This document shows positions 27,811 to 40,300 of a stretch of 64,000 nucleotides of DNA, in pieces. The position numbers and the translations under genes were made by a program. Within the stretch, counting starts at the first letter, position 1; each line of letters starts with the position of its first letter. The DNA lies in assembly GCA_028279515.1 (NCBI GenBank), contig JANQNQ010000004.1, positions 124,001 through 188,000 on the forward strand. Direction: 5' to 3'. The DNA is from Flavobacteriaceae bacterium (GTDB lineage Bacteria; Bacteroidota; Bacteroidia; Flavobacteriales; Flavobacteriaceae). The notes under the pieces were generated by a model. The model worked only from the letters and a program-made list of their open reading frames with translations, searched no databases and was not told the DNA's origin.

Positions 27811-30800
27811 ATGGAAGAATTATTAAATAGACTTCAAAGTTTAAATATTACGCTGTCTGAAAACAACGATCAGATCGATGTATTTGATCCAGACGAAAAT
27901 CTTTCGCAGCAAATAATTACTGAGATCAAAGACCATAAATCCGATATCTTACACTATCTGAAGAGCTTGGAAAATGCTTCGGAAACTCAATATATTCCTC
28001 AGGCTCCCAAAAAAGAATATTACCCATTGTCACCCTCTCAAAAACGAATGTTCTTCTTGTACGAGATAGATAAGACTTCGTTGTCATACAATATGCCACA
28101 GATATACAAGGTGAAAGGAAATTTAGATGTCGATCAGCTCGAGTCGATCTTCAATGAACTGATCTCGAGACACGAAATATTGCGAACAAACTTTGAAGTG
28201 ATCGAAGGAGAGTCGGTTCAAAAGATACAAGAAAAAACCACCCTTAAAGTAGCGCGCTATCAATCGTCTGAAGAAGAAATAGAAGCGGTTGTCAAGGATT
28301 TTATTGCTCCGTTCGATCTGTCAAAGGATTGCCTGCTTAGAATAGGGGTTGTTGAACTAAAGGATCACCGAGTACTAATGATTGACATGCACCATATCAT
28401 TGGTGATGCAATGTCTCATGGTATTTTGGTAAATGAGCTAAAAATACTCTATGAAGGAGGCACATTAGAACCGCTTCAATTGCAATATAAAGACTATGTA
28501 GAATGGCAAAAAGGAGAAGAGTATCAAAAGACCATCGAAGAAGACAGGCGTTTCTGGCTGGATAAATTCAATGATGAGATCACACCCTTAGAGCTTCCTA
28601 CAGATTTCAAAAGACCTGCTATAAAAACGAATGAAGGTGCTATACATGGCTTCAGCATCAATGCAGAAGAAACAGAACAATTGAAGGCCATCGGTAGGTC
28701 ACAGGGAACCTCTCTATTTGTAACCATACTTGGCATCTACAAAATACTGCTATATAAACTCACCAATCAAACAGATATCACTATTGGTGTGCCAACAAGA
28801 GGAAGAGACCACGTGGCATTAGAAAACATGTTGGGAATGTTTGTGAATACCGTAGCGCTCAGAAACGACCTTCGCACCGACGAAGCATTCATCGAGGCAT
28901 TGGCGAAGATGAGAGACAATGTTCTGAATAGTTTTGACCATCAGGCATTCCAATATGATAAACTTGTAGAAGAATTAGGGATTAAAAGATCGACCAACAG
29001 AAGTCCGATATTTGATATCGCCTTTAGTTTTGACAGTTTTGGAGATACTGATACAACTATTGCCGACCTTGAATTTGAGCCGTATGAGAGAGAATTAAAA
29101 AATGCAAAGTTCGATCTAACGCTGATCGCATCTGAAAGTGGTGATGGGGTAAATTTCATATTCGAATACAGTACACACCTTTTCAAAGAACAAACGATCA
29201 AGCGGTTCGGTGAATATTTTAAGCGCATAATAAAACAGGTGATCGACAATAAGAATCTGAAGATAAACGAGATAACGGTTATTTCAGAATCCGAAAAAAA
29301 CCTGATCCTCAATACCTTCAACCCCTCCAAACGTGAAACAGAAAACAATACAACGCTATTAGAAACTTTTGAGTCGCAGGTGGCCAAAAGCCCAGATAAC
29401 ATCGCATTGGTATTCAAGGGAACTACACTAACGTACGCAGACTTAGATAAAAGGTCTAGTCAATTTGCAAACTATTTATTGGATCAAGGGGTGAAAAATG
29501 AACAACTAATTCCCATTTGTTTGGACCGCTCCATTGAAATGGTCATTGGTATTCTCGGAATTTTGAAATCAGGCGCAGCGTTTGTGACCATTGACCCTTA
29601 CTATCCTCAAGAGCGTATCTCGTACATACTTGAAGACACTGGGGCCAAACTTATAGTGACCGAAACGTCGCTGGAAAGCACTTTTAGTTCGGCGCTCGAA
29701 AAAATATGTATGGACACGTTCGAAGGCTATGATGACTATGCTCATACCTACAATGCAAGCAACATACAGCCAGATCACCTAGGATATATCATTTATACTT
29801 CAGGAACGACAGGAAGGCCTAAAGGCGTAATGTGTAAGCATGATGGTATGCTCAATATGGCACTTAGCTCAATAGAGGTAATGGAGCTTGCACCCGATGA
29901 CAATGTATTACAATTTGCTTCTTTTGCTTTCGATGCATTTGTATTTGAACTATTTACCACGCTTCTCTCAGGAGCGAAATTGGCCATACCAGAAAAACAA
30001 GTCATCAACTCTATTGAGGAGGTCGCAGGATTCATCCGAGAAGAACAAATTACGGTGGCAACAATCCCACCTTCCTATCAAGCTATCCTACGTGAAAATA
30101 TCTTTAATATGAAAGTGGTTGTCTCTGCCGGAGAACCACTGAATGCAGAAATCACAAAATCACTTACTGAAAAAGGCCTCAAGGTGATCAATGCCTATGG
30201 GCCTACCGAAAATTCGGTATGCACCTCCATGTCGACAGACCCGATTTTGGAAAACGAAATGGTTACGATAGGGAAGCCAATTCGAGGGGTTAATGTATAT
30301 ATCTTAAATGAAGATGAGCAGTTGTGCCCTATTGGTGTAACTGGCGAACTCTGCGTCTCTGGCGTTCAAGTGGCAAGAGGATACTTGAATCGCCCAGAGA
30401 TCACTAAGGTAAAATTCATTGAAAAATCCTTTGAAGAAGGGACCCTTACATCACTTTATAAAACAGGCGACCTGGCAAGATGGTTGTCTGATGGAAACAT
30501 CGAATTTATCGGCAGAAAAGACAACCAGGTGAAACTTAGGGGATACAGAATTGAGTTGGAGGAAATTGAAAGCACTATGTGTAAAATTCCTGAAATTTCA
30601 GGAAGTGCTGTCATACACAACAAAGAACAGCAAAGTCTTACGGCATACTACACTGCCAAACCAAAAGCAGCGCTCGACATGGCCTTTATCAAAGAGCAAT
30701 TGAGCACCTTCCTTCCCGAATACATGGTACCTTCCAATTATATTAAAATTGATAAGATTCCCTTGACGTCGAACGGAAAGGTAGATAAAAAAGCGCTGAG

Positions 30801-33800
30801 CGCCATTGAGACCAAACACGAGATCAAAAAACCGGAAAAGGCGATTGAAAAAGAATTGATCGACCTGTGGGCCGAAGTATTAAAAATAGACAAGGATATT
30901 ATAGGTGTCGACAGTGATTTCTTCGTGCTGGGAGGACACTCATTAATGGCGATCTCTATGGTACATGACCTTAATGAGCAATTTACCACTGCAATTCAGC
31001 TTGAAGAAATTTTTGAAACCAGTATACTTTCAGAATTGGCAGAACTTATTCTGCAAAGACAAGACACAGGGAAGGTACTGATTCCGAAGGCTGAAGATAA
31101 AGAATACTACGCGCTATCATCTGCACAAAAAAGACTGTACTTTATGTATGAGCTCGACAAGAGTTCGATCATGTACAATGCCCCACAGTTTTACACTATT
31201 AAAGGGAAACTGGACCTAATACTATTGGAGCAAGTATTTAGAAAAATTGTAGAGCGTCATGAAGCACTTCGAACCAATTTTGAAGTTGTAGATGGCATGG
31301 CCATGCAAACGATAAAAGATGCAGAAGGTTTTACCATTCAATATGGGCAAGGGACAGAAAAGGACATTGACTCCGAAATCGATGAATTCATTAAGCCTTA
31401 TGCATTGCACGCTGATTATCCGTTTAGAGTTAAGCTTGTTACCCTTGGAACAGACGAATACTTCCTGCTGATCGACATGCATCATATAGTAAGCGATGGG
31501 TTGTCGTATGAAATCCTGCTTAGAGATTTCTGGAACCTTTACAATAATGAGCAATTAGAACCACTGCCACTGCAATATAAAGACTATGCAGAGTGGCAAC
31601 AAAGCGATGCGCAAAAGGAACGCGTGAAAGAACATAGAGCGTTTTGGATGGAGCAATACCAAAACCCATTAACACCCTTAGAATTGCCCACCAATTACCC
31701 TAGGCCTGCTAAAAAGAGCGGGAAAGGTGGAAGTGTAGGGTTTACCCTTGGCACTGAGGAAACATCAAAGCTGAAGGAGATTGCGCAAGGTGAAGGAGCA
31801 ACCATGTTTATGGTATTGCTAGCGGTCTACAATACATTCTTGAACAAACTAAGTAATCAAGAAGATATCGTGGTCGGAGTTTCTTCTTCAGGGAGACCAA
31901 ACTCAGATTTTGATAATGTGGTAGGAATTTTTCTAAATAGTATTCCGCTACGTAACACCGTAAACGGCGATCTTACCTTCAGGGAGTTCTTGAGAGAGAT
32001 CAAATCGAATACACTTAATTGCTTTAATCATCAACTATTCCAATACGAAGAACTGGTAGAAGCCTTACAAGTAGGTCGTAACATGAACCGCAATCCACTG
32101 TTCGATGCCATTCTTGTATACAAGGAAGAAACCATCAAAGGAGAATTTCAAAATGTAGAGCTTGATATAAGTACGGTAAAAAGAGAGCATGAATACTCAA
32201 AATTTGACCTTGCATTATTCGCTATAGGAGGTGAAGAAAACTTAAAACTTCAATTCACGTACGCGTCAGATCTTTTCAACGAAGAGCGCATCCACAAATT
32301 CATTGCCTATTTCAAAAAGATCCTTACTCAGATCATAGAAAATTCAGAGACAAAACTCGCTGAAGTGAAGATACTTTCCGAAGAAGAGCAAAATAGAATA
32401 GCTTCAGGATTTAACGCAAAAGACAACCAAGAAGAAGCATTTGGGGTTTCTGCGGTAGCCATGTTTGAAGAAATGGTAGCAGAGGACCCTGAAAATGAAG
32501 CGGTATGCTACAATGATACGATACTTACGTATGAAGAATTAAATGAAGAGGCCAATAAACTGGCACGTCGTTTAATAGACGCACATGATATTGGCAAAGG
32601 AGATATTGTCGCCATTAAAATGCAGCGATCAGAAAAGTTGATCATCTCCATGCTAGGAGTGTTAAAAACCGGAGCTGCATATCTACCCATTGATTACTAT
32701 ATGCCAGAACAACGTATGGCGTATATAGTATCAGACAGTATGGCCAAATGTGTGATTTCAGACCAATCGATGGAGACGGAAACACAGAACATCTCTTGGG
32801 AGGAAAGTGAACAATGGGCACTGAACAACACAGACAACCTTGACAAGAAGATTGCAGTAGAAGACAGCGTATATGTCATTTACACTTCAGGAACCACGGG
32901 GAAACCAAAAGGTGTATGTATTCCTAACCGTTCGTTGTGTAACTATGTAAATTGGCTTACATCTTCCTACAATATCGACTTCAGAGATCGCACAGCACTG
33001 TTCTCATCGCATGCATATGACCTCTGTTATACTAGTTTATGGGGAAGTATTCTTTCTGGAGGAACACTGCATATCATCAATGATTCAAAACATTTCGACC
33101 CGATTGATGTTGCAAGCTGCATCCTTGAAAATGGGATATCATTTATAAAACTTACGCCGTCACACTTAAAACTGCTATACAAATCAGCAGAATTTGTAGA
33201 AAACATAAAAAGGACCTCATTAAGGTTGATACTGCTGGGAGGAGAGTCCATTGACCTGAATGACGTAGCATTTTTCCTAGAACGAAAACGATCCGTACAG
33301 TTTGTAAACCATTACGGACCAACTGAAACAACGATCGGTGCCATTGCCCATAACATTGATAAAAAGGGTGTTTTTGATGCCGAAAATGTCATCGGTAAAG
33401 GAATAGACAATAATGAGATCTTTATTCTAGACAAGAATTTGGCCTTAGTTCCTATAGGTGCGAAAGGAGAAATTTGCATTGCGGGCTCAGGAGTGTCTAA
33501 CGGATATCTCAATAACGCAGAACTGACCACAGAAAAGTTTATTGCCAATCCATATGCTACGGGTGATCATGATACAGTACTCTACAAGACCGGAGATCTG
33601 GCGAGGTTCCGAGAAGATGGAAATATAGAATTCTTGGGACGTCTTGATGATCAAGTAAAAATAAGAGGACATCGTATCGAATTAAAGGAAGTAGAAATGC
33701 ACCTTAATTCATTAGATGCTATAAATGAAAGTACGGTACTGGTAAAAGAAAACCAACTGGGAGAAAACCAATTGGTGGCCTATGTGATCACAGCAGGTGA

Positions 33801-36800
33801 CAGGCTCAATGAAGAACATGTCATTACCGAAATGTCTCTGAATTTGCCAGACTATATGGTGCCGAAGCGCTATGTGCAGTTAGAAACATTTCCGCTAACA
33901 TTAAACGGAAAGGTCGATAAAAAGGCCTTGCCAGAAATCAATGTTCCTGAAGTTAAATCAACAATTCTTGAAGAAGAAGGGAGTTATAATGAAGTCCAGA
34001 AAAAGTTACTGGACCTCTGGTCCGATATATTAAGGCTCGACAAAGAAGCCATTGGATTGAACAATGACTTCTTTAATCTCGGAGGTCATTCACTCTTGGC
34101 CATTGAGATGATCTATAAGATGAGCGAGCTTTTCTCGGTAGAAGTGCCCATAGATGTCATTTTTGAAAAGAAAACCATCTTTGAACTGGCAGAGCACATT
34201 GACGAATTAGATGAAAAAACGTTTATCAATATTCCAAAGGCAGAAGAACGAGAATACTATCCATTATCACCAGCGCAAAGACGTTTGTACTTTGTTTACG
34301 AATTCGACAAGACCTCACACGCCTATAACATGCCAGGCATCTATAGGATAAACGCTGAAGTAGATGTAGAACACATTGAGAATATATTTCGCAGCCTGGT
34401 TAAACAACATGAAAGCTTACGAACTAATTTTATAACCATAGACGATGAAATCGTACAAAAAGTTGGAGGTTGGGATACTTTCGAGATAGAGTATTCGCAC
34501 GCAAAAGAAGCACAGGTAAGAGAAATTATAAAAGAGTTTGTTCGCCCTTTTGATCTGTCAAAAGAACACCCATTTCGCGTAGGACTTATTCAACTTCAAG
34601 AAGGAGGGTACATCTTAATGACAGACAAACACCATATTATTTCTGACGGACTATCTCAAGAGGTCTTACTTAAAGATTTCTGGACGTTGTACCAGGGCAA
34701 TACGTTAGAACCTTTGCAGCTGCAGTATAAAGACTATGCAGTATGGCAAGAAAATATGGATCAGGTTGAGCTGCTGGAAAAGCATAAAGCGTATTGGCTA
34801 CAAAAATTCGAGAAAGAACTAGTAAATCTAGACCTGAATACTGATTTCGAACGCCCTCGTGTCAAAACATCGAACGGAGCAAGCATACTATTCGATATCG
34901 ATCCAGAAAAAGGCGAAAGACTCAAGCAACTTGCCGAAGAAAAAGGAGTGACTCTCTTTATGTTATTCTTGTCGTTGTACAATGTGCTGTTAAACAAACT
35001 CAGCACTTCCAAAGACATTGTGGTCGGTGTGCCGGTTTCAGGAAGGTATCATGTAGACCTAGAAGGAATCGTCGGGATGTTCGTAAACACACTTCCGTTG
35101 CGAAACCAATCTGAAGGAGCACTATTATTTACCAAATTCCTTGACAATGTAAAAGAAAATTGTCTTGGTGCATTTGACAACTATTTATATCAGTATGATA
35201 ATCTTGTCGAAGAACTCGATATAAGACGTGATGTCAGCCGTAACCCATTATTCGATGTCCTGTTCTCCTATGACAAAAAGGTAAAACTTGAAAATGATGC
35301 TGACCACAGTGATGAAATTGTGCCTTACGAATTAGAGAAAGACATTGTGAAGTTCGACCTGCATATGGCAATAACAGATATGGATGGTCAATTGCATTAC
35401 GGTTTGAGTTACAATACAGATCTATTCAAAAAAGAAACTATAGCCCAATATGCCCACTACTTTGACACATTGATTGATCAGGTACTTAACAACCCGAAAA
35501 TAAAGCTCAGTGAATTAACAATTTTATCTCCAGTAGAGCATGATCGTATTGTAAGTCAATTCAATGACCGTGATGACGATACCGATCTTACAAAGACACT
35601 CGGAGGCTTATTTTCAGAGCAGGTACAGAAGACCCCCAATAACATAGCATTGAAATACCATGATGTCGAGGTCACATACGCAGAATTGGAAACACGTGCC
35701 AACGCATTGGTCAATCACTTGGTTGCCCAGGGAATAAGCAAAGGAGACATCATTGGTATTCATATGGACAGGTCCATTGAAATGATCATTGCGATCCTCG
35801 CAATTTTAAAGGCAGGATGCTCGTATGTTCCGATGAACCCTTCTCAACCCATAGCGCGAACAAAATATATGATTGCCGATGGAAACATCAAACTTGTCAT
35901 CACCTCAAGAACACACGAAGAACTTTTAAGTACTGATTTAAAAGTAGTTGAGGTGAATGCGCTAAATTGGGAAGGACTATCAAACGAGCCTCTTCCGTTA
36001 CAAGTTGACAGTGATTCACTGGCGTATATCATTTACACCTCTGGCTCCACCGGAAAGCCTAAAGGAGTGGGGGTGAAGCACAAGGGAGTTGTAAACCTGA
36101 TACGTAACCAACAACAAGCCTTTGGTATTGATCATAGTGATCGCATCTTACAGTTCTCGCCCATCCATTTCGATGCTTCGGTAGAACAGGTTTGGTTGTC
36201 TTTGCTTAGCGGATGTGCCCTTGTACTCATTGATGAGACGACACTGCTAGATCAACAACATCTAAACGCATACATAACTGCACAAGGTGTCACGCATTTC
36301 CATGCAACCCCTTCATTCTTAGAAATACTGGTACTCGAAGAGAACAATGACTTACGAAGGATTGTTGCAGGAGGAGAACCATGCAAACCATCGCTGGCAA
36401 CGAAATTTGAAGGGTATGACTTTTATAACAAATACGGCCCAACGGAAGCCACGGTGACAGCAACCATGCACAAGGTCGATAAGGTCGTGCAAAACAAGGC
36501 ATCTATACCCATCGGAACACCAATTGCCAACATGAAGGCATACGTCTTAAACGAATATATGAAGGTGGTTCCGGTTGGGGTTGTCGGAGAACTGTACCTC
36601 TCAGGTGCTGGGCTTTCTCTTGGATATATAAATGCACCAGAACTTACAGAAAAAAGCTTTATCAACAATCCGTTTTCCAATGATCCAAACGCTCAGCTTT
36701 ATAAGACAGGCGACCTCGTACGCTGGTTACCTGACGGGAATCTGGAGTTCCTCGGAAGAATAGACCATCAAGTAAAGGTCAGGGGCTACCGCATAGAATT

Positions 36801-37368
36801 AGGAGAAATAGAAACAGAACTTCAGTCCTTGGAAACCATCAAACAAGCAGTGGTTGAATTGAAGGAAACAGCATCTGGTGACAAACAATTGGTGGGATAT
36901 CTGATCACAGATGAAGGGACAGACCCTTCAATGATCAAGGATCAGCTCAAAGAACACCTCCCTGAATACATGATTCCGCAGTCGTATGTAAAGCTCGAGG
37001 CGTTTCCGATGACACCAAGTGGCAAAGTAGACCGAAAGGCACTACCAGCCCCCGAGGTTGTTATCACGACTTATGTGCCCCCATCGACAGCAGTCGAAGA
37101 ACAACTGGTTAACATTTGGGCAACGATCCTGGAGATAGACGAACAGAAGATCGGTGTCACGCAAAACTTTTTTGAAATTGGCGGACACTCGTTGAAAGCT
37201 ATAAACCTTACCAATAAAATTAACGAGGCATTTTCCGTAGAAATTCCTTTAAAAGAAATTTTCCAGAGGAATACAATTTTAGGAATTGCAGAAGTAATTA
37301 ACAACCATTCATGGCTAAATGAGGATAAGGCAAATCAGGAAAACGAAGAATTTGGGATAATCATATAA
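27811..37368 (+). CDS. Trimodular NRPS (Phe/Tyr-like, Asp-like, third substrate unassigned)
   Basis: A 3185-residue protein: N-terminal TubC-like docking (1-55), then three C-A-T modules without epimerization, N-methylation or thioesterase domains. C domains have HHIIGDA (194; final Gly replaced by Ala), HHIVSDG (1224) and HHIISDG (2274). Carrier serines are Ser1044, Ser2094 and Ser3127, all in GGHS. Hand-read pockets: first A D-A-F-T-V-A-A-V-C-K, close to published Phe (D-A-W-T-I-A-A-V-C-K) and Tyr (D-A-S-T-V-A-A-V-C-K) codes; second D-L-T-K-L-G-H-I-G-K, one change from Asp (D-L-T-K-V-G-H-I-G-K); third D-A-E-H-V-G-K-V-T-K, which I cannot assign. The C-terminus ends ENEEFGIII, the same as the next protein. 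The next gene starts 12 bp downstream. Confidence 0.94.
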   Translation: MEELLNRLQSLNITLSENNDQIDVFDPDENLSQQIITEIKDHKSDILHYLKSLENASETQYIPQAPKKEYYPLSPSQKRMFFLYEIDKTSLSYNMPQIYKVKGNLDVDQLESIFNELISRHEILRTNFEVIEGESVQKIQEKTTLKVARYQSSEEEIEAVVKDFIAPFDLSKDCLLRIGVVELKDHRVLMIDMHHIIGDAMSHGILVNELKILYEGGTLEPLQLQYKDYVEWQKGEEYQKTIEEDRRFWLDKFNDEITPLELPTDFKRPAIKTNEGAIHGFSINAEETEQLKAIGRSQGTSLFVTILGIYKILLYKLTNQTDITIGVPTRGRDHVALENMLGMFVNTVALRNDLRTDEAFIEALAKMRDNVLNSFDHQAFQYDKLVEELGIKRSTNRSPIFDIAFSFDSFGDTDTTIADLEFEPYERELKNAKFDLTLIASESGDGVNFIFEYSTHLFKEQTIKRFGEYFKRIIKQVIDNKNLKINEITVISESEKNLILNTFNPSKRETENNTTLLETFESQVAKSPDNIALVFKGTTLTYADLDKRSSQFANYLLDQGVKNEQLIPICLDRSIEMVIGILGILKSGAAFVTIDPYYPQERISYILEDTGAKLIVTETSLESTFSSALEKICMDTFEGYDDYAHTYNASNIQPDHLGYIIYTSGTTGRPKGVMCKHDGMLNMALSSIEVMELAPDDNVLQFASFAFDAFVFELFTTLLSGAKLAIPEKQVINSIEEVAGFIREEQITVATIPPSYQAILRENIFNMKVVVSAGEPLNAEITKSLTEKGLKVINAYGPTENSVCTSMSTDPILENEMVTIGKPIRGVNVYILNEDEQLCPIGVTGELCVSGVQVARGYLNRPEITKVKFIEKSFEEGTLTSLYKTGDLARWLSDGNIEFIGRKDNQVKLRGYRIELEEIESTMCKIPEISGSAVIHNKEQQSLTAYYTAKPKAALDMAFIKEQLSTFLPEYMVPSNYIKIDKIPLTSNGKVDKKALSAIETKHEIKKPEKAIEKELIDLWAEVLKIDKDIIGVDSDFFVLGGHSLMAISMVHDLNEQFTTAIQLEEIFETSILSELAELILQRQDTGKVLIPKAEDKEYYALSSAQKRLYFMYELDKSSIMYNAPQFYTIKGKLDLILLEQVFRKIVERHEALRTNFEVVDGMAMQTIKDAEGFTIQYGQGTEKDIDSEIDEFIKPYALHADYPFRVKLVTLGTDEYFLLIDMHHIVSDGLSYEILLRDFWNLYNNEQLEPLPLQYKDYAEWQQSDAQKERVKEHRAFWMEQYQNPLTPLELPTNYPRPAKKSGKGGSVGFTLGTEETSKLKEIAQGEGATMFMVLLAVYNTFLNKLSNQEDIVVGVSSSGRPNSDFDNVVGIFLNSIPLRNTVNGDLTFREFLREIKSNTLNCFNHQLFQYEELVEALQVGRNMNRNPLFDAILVYKEETIKGEFQNVELDISTVKREHEYSKFDLALFAIGGEENLKLQFTYASDLFNEERIHKFIAYFKKILTQIIENSETKLAEVKILSEEEQNRIASGFNAKDNQEEAFGVSAVAMFEEMVAEDPENEAVCYNDTILTYEELNEEANKLARRLIDAHDIGKGDIVAIKMQRSEKLIISMLGVLKTGAAYLPIDYYMPEQRMAYIVSDSMAKCVISDQSMETETQNISWEESEQWALNNTDNLDKKIAVEDSVYVIYTSGTTGKPKGVCIPNRSLCNYVNWLTSSYNIDFRDRTALFSSHAYDLCYTSLWGSILSGGTLHIINDSKHFDPIDVASCILENGISFIKLTPSHLKLLYKSAEFVENIKRTSLRLILLGGESIDLNDVAFFLERKRSVQFVNHYGPTETTIGAIAHNIDKKGVFDAENVIGKGIDNNEIFILDKNLALVPIGAKGEICIAGSGVSNGYLNNAELTTEKFIANPYATGDHDTVLYKTGDLARFREDGNIEFLGRLDDQVKIRGHRIELKEVEMHLNSLDAINESTVLVKENQLGENQLVAYVITAGDRLNEEHVITEMSLNLPDYMVPKRYVQLETFPLTLNGKVDKKALPEINVPEVKSTILEEEGSYNEVQKKLLDLWSDILRLDKEAIGLNNDFFNLGGHSLLAIEMIYKMSELFSVEVPIDVIFEKKTIFELAEHIDELDEKTFINIPKAEEREYYPLSPAQRRLYFVYEFDKTSHAYNMPGIYRINAEVDVEHIENIFRSLVKQHESLRTNFITIDDEIVQKVGGWDTFEIEYSHAKEAQVREIIKEFVRPFDLSKEHPFRVGLIQLQEGGYILMTDKHHIISDGLSQEVLLKDFWTLYQGNTLEPLQLQYKDYAVWQENMDQVELLEKHKAYWLQKFEKELVNLDLNTDFERPRVKTSNGASILFDIDPEKGERLKQLAEEKGVTLFMLFLSLYNVLLNKLSTSKDIVVGVPVSGRYHVDLEGIVGMFVNTLPLRNQSEGALLFTKFLDNVKENCLGAFDNYLYQYDNLVEELDIRRDVSRNPLFDVLFSYDKKVKLENDADHSDEIVPYELEKDIVKFDLHMAITDMDGQLHYGLSYNTDLFKKETIAQYAHYFDTLIDQVLNNPKIKLSELTILSPVEHDRIVSQFNDRDDDTDLTKTLGGLFSEQVQKTPNNIALKYHDVEVTYAELETRANALVNHLVAQGISKGDIIGIHMDRSIEMIIAILAILKAGCSYVPMNPSQPIARTKYMIADGNIKLVITSRTHEELLSTDLKVVEVNALNWEGLSNEPLPLQVDSDSLAYIIYTSGSTGKPKGVGVKHKGVVNLIRNQQQAFGIDHSDRILQFSPIHFDASVEQVWLSLLSGCALVLIDETTLLDQQHLNAYITAQGVTHFHATPSFLEILVLEENNDLRRIVAGGEPCKPSLATKFEGYDFYNKYGPTEATVTATMHKVDKVVQNKASIPIGTPIANMKAYVLNEYMKVVPVGVVGELYLSGAGLSLGYINAPELTEKSFINNPFSNDPNAQLYKTGDLVRWLPDGNLEFLGRIDHQVKVRGYRIELGEIETELQSLETIKQAVVELKETASGDKQLVGYLITDEGTDPSMIKDQLKEHLPEYMIPQSYVKLEAFPMTPSGKVDRKALPAPEVVITTYVPPSTAVEEQLVNIWATILEIDEQKIGVTQNFFEIGGHSLKAINLTNKINEAFSVEIPLKEIFQRNTILGIAEVINNHSWLNEDKANQENEEFGIII

Positions 37369-37380
37369 ACCACCAAAAAA

Positions 37381-40300
37381 ATGAATGACATTCTAACCAG
37401 ATTAAGAAAAAATAAAATCAAAGTGACCCTAGACGGGGAGAACCTAAAAGTAACACTTCCAGAGAACTTTGAGAACAATCAGTTGTTGGCAGAGATCAAA
37501 GAGAACAAAGAAGGGCTCATTCAATATATTAAACTCGCACAGGGCAAGACATTTTCTAACATCTCCAAAGCAACAGAGCGCTCACACTATCCGTTGTCTT
37601 CGGCACAGCGAAGAATGTATTTCCTCTATGAGTTCGATAAGAAGTCACTCAACTACAACATGCCTTCTGTGTATAATATCAGCGGTAATGTGGATACTTC
37701 TCTATTGGATCAGATATTCAAGAAAATTGTAGACCGCCACGAAATATTGCGCACCAACTTTATCTTGGACAATGGGGAGGTAGTGCAAAAGGTAGTCTCG
37801 TCCAAATCATTTGAGGTCACCTATTTTTCTTGTTCCGAAGAGGAATCAGAGGATATCATCAAAGAGTTCGTGCGCCCATTTGACCTATCGAGCGGTTACC
37901 CTTTTCGAGCAGGCCTCATTAATATTGGCGAGGGCGATTATATCCTTATTCTAGACCAGCACCATATCGTTAGTGATGGATTATCACAAGATATTTTGAT
38001 TCATGATTTCTGGAGTTTGTACAATGGTGTCGACCTGCCTCCATTGAGACTGCAATACAACGACTATGCAGTTTGGCAGCAGGACACTCCGCAACAGGAA
38101 TTGATGGCCAAAGACAGAGAATTTTGGCTTTCAGAATATGAAGAGCAAGTACCAGGACTGCAGCTTCCTTCAGACCATAACCGCCCGACGGTAAAAAGTG
38201 GAAAAGGAAGCTCTGTACGGTTTAATATGGAAGAGAACAGGTCCAAGCAGATTGGAGAAATGATTCAAAAACTTGGGCTGACGCCCTTTGTCTTCTTCAC
38301 TTCGATCTATACCATATTGTTGAACAAACTCAGTGGTCAGCAAGACATCGTAGTGGGAACTCCAACCATGGGCAGAAATCATGTAGACCTTGAGGGCATT
38401 GTTGGGATGTTTGTAAATACGGTTCCGTTGAGAAATCAGGTAGATACTTCCTTGTCCTTCATAGGTTATCTGGAACGTGTCAAGGATTGTATTCTCAATT
38501 GTTTTGACCATCAATTATATCAATACGATGACCTTGTAGATGAGTTGGGATTGGAGAGAGACCCTAGTCGTAACCCGTTATTCGACACGTTGATCTCATA
38601 CAAAAAGCACGAGGCCTCAACCATGGCCGAGACCACCTTTGCCGAGACGGATCTAGGAATCGAATCTGTGGGATTTGATCGTAAGATCTCGAAGTTTGAC
38701 CTAAGTTTAAATGTTTTTGAAGTAGATGAAGGATTTAACTATTCGTTTGAATACAGCACTGATCTATTTGAGCAAGCGACCATTGAGAAGTATGCTGGCT
38801 ATCTGGAACTCTTGATAGACCAAATACTCGATGAACCCAATGTGAAACTTAGCGAACTTACCCTACTTACCAATGAGAAGTACAATGATATCGTTAATGG
38901 ATTCAACTCCAATGACAAGGCATATGACTTAGACCAAACGCTGATCAGTCTGTTTCGTCAGCAGGTACAAAAGACTCCTGATAATATAGCATTGAGATAC
39001 CATGATGCTGAGGTCACATATGCAGAATTGGAAGCACGCACCAATGCCTTGGCCAATCATCTAATTGATCAAGGTATAAAGACCGGAGAGGTCATTGGTA
39101 TTTGCATGGATAGGTCGATTGAAATGATCACAGCGATTCTCGGAATTTTAAAAACGGGATGTGGCTATCTACCTCTAGACCCTTCACAACCAATATCACG
39201 CAGAGCGTATCAACTTTCTGACAGCAACGCTAGCTTGGTCATAACATCCGATAACTATGAAAAATTATTCTCCAATGACCAACTATTTCTGATAGAGTCA
39301 GTTAATTGGGCTGAAGTACCGCACACGGATTTAGAAGCGGATATCAATAGCAATTCACTGGCGTATATCATCTACACTTCAGGGTCTACAGGCAATCCCA
39401 AAGGTGTCGGAATCAAGCACAAAGGAGTTGTAAACCTGATACGCAACCAACGGGAGGCCTTTGGTATCAGTGACAGTGACCGTGTTCTGCAATTCTCACC
39501 CATCTACTTTGATGCCTCTGTAGAACAGATCTGGTTGTCCTTGCTTAGCGGATGTACCCTTGTACTCATTGATGAGAACACACTGTTAGACCAACAACAC
39601 TTAAACGCATACATAGCCACACAGGGTGTCACACATTTTCATGCAACACCTTCGTTCCTTGAAACACTGGAGCTTGATAATAACAACGATCTTAGAAGAG
39701 TGGTTGCTGGAGGCGAAGCATGCAAGCCATCGCTAGCAACGAAATTCGAAGCATATGACTTTTATAATGAATACGGACCTACCGAAACTACGGTAACAGC
39801 AACCATGTATAAGGTTGGTAAAGTGCAAAACAATGCGTCAATATATATCGGAAAACCCATCTCTAATATGAAGGGATACGTCTTGGACGCAAATATGAAG
39901 GTAGTTCCTATTGGTGTCGTTGGAGAACTATGCTTATCAGGCCCGGCACTCTCAGATGGGTACATAAATCGACCCGAGCTCACCGCTGCGGTCTTTGTTG
40001 ACAATCCATTTTCAGATGGATCCTATGCAAAACTATACAAGACAGGTGACCTTGTACGTTGGTTGCCCGATGGAAATCTAGAATTCCTAGGAAGGAAAGA
40101 CCATCAAGTAAAGATCAGAGGTTATCGTATAGAATTAGGAGAAATAGAGGCAAGGTTACAAGCTTTAGATGCCATACAGCAGGCTGTAGTGGAAGTAAAA
40201 GAAACTGCAGCAGGAGATGAGCAATTGGTGGGATACCTGACAACGAATGAAGAAATGGATTCATCAAAGATTATAAGCCAGTTGAAAGAGCACCTTCCGG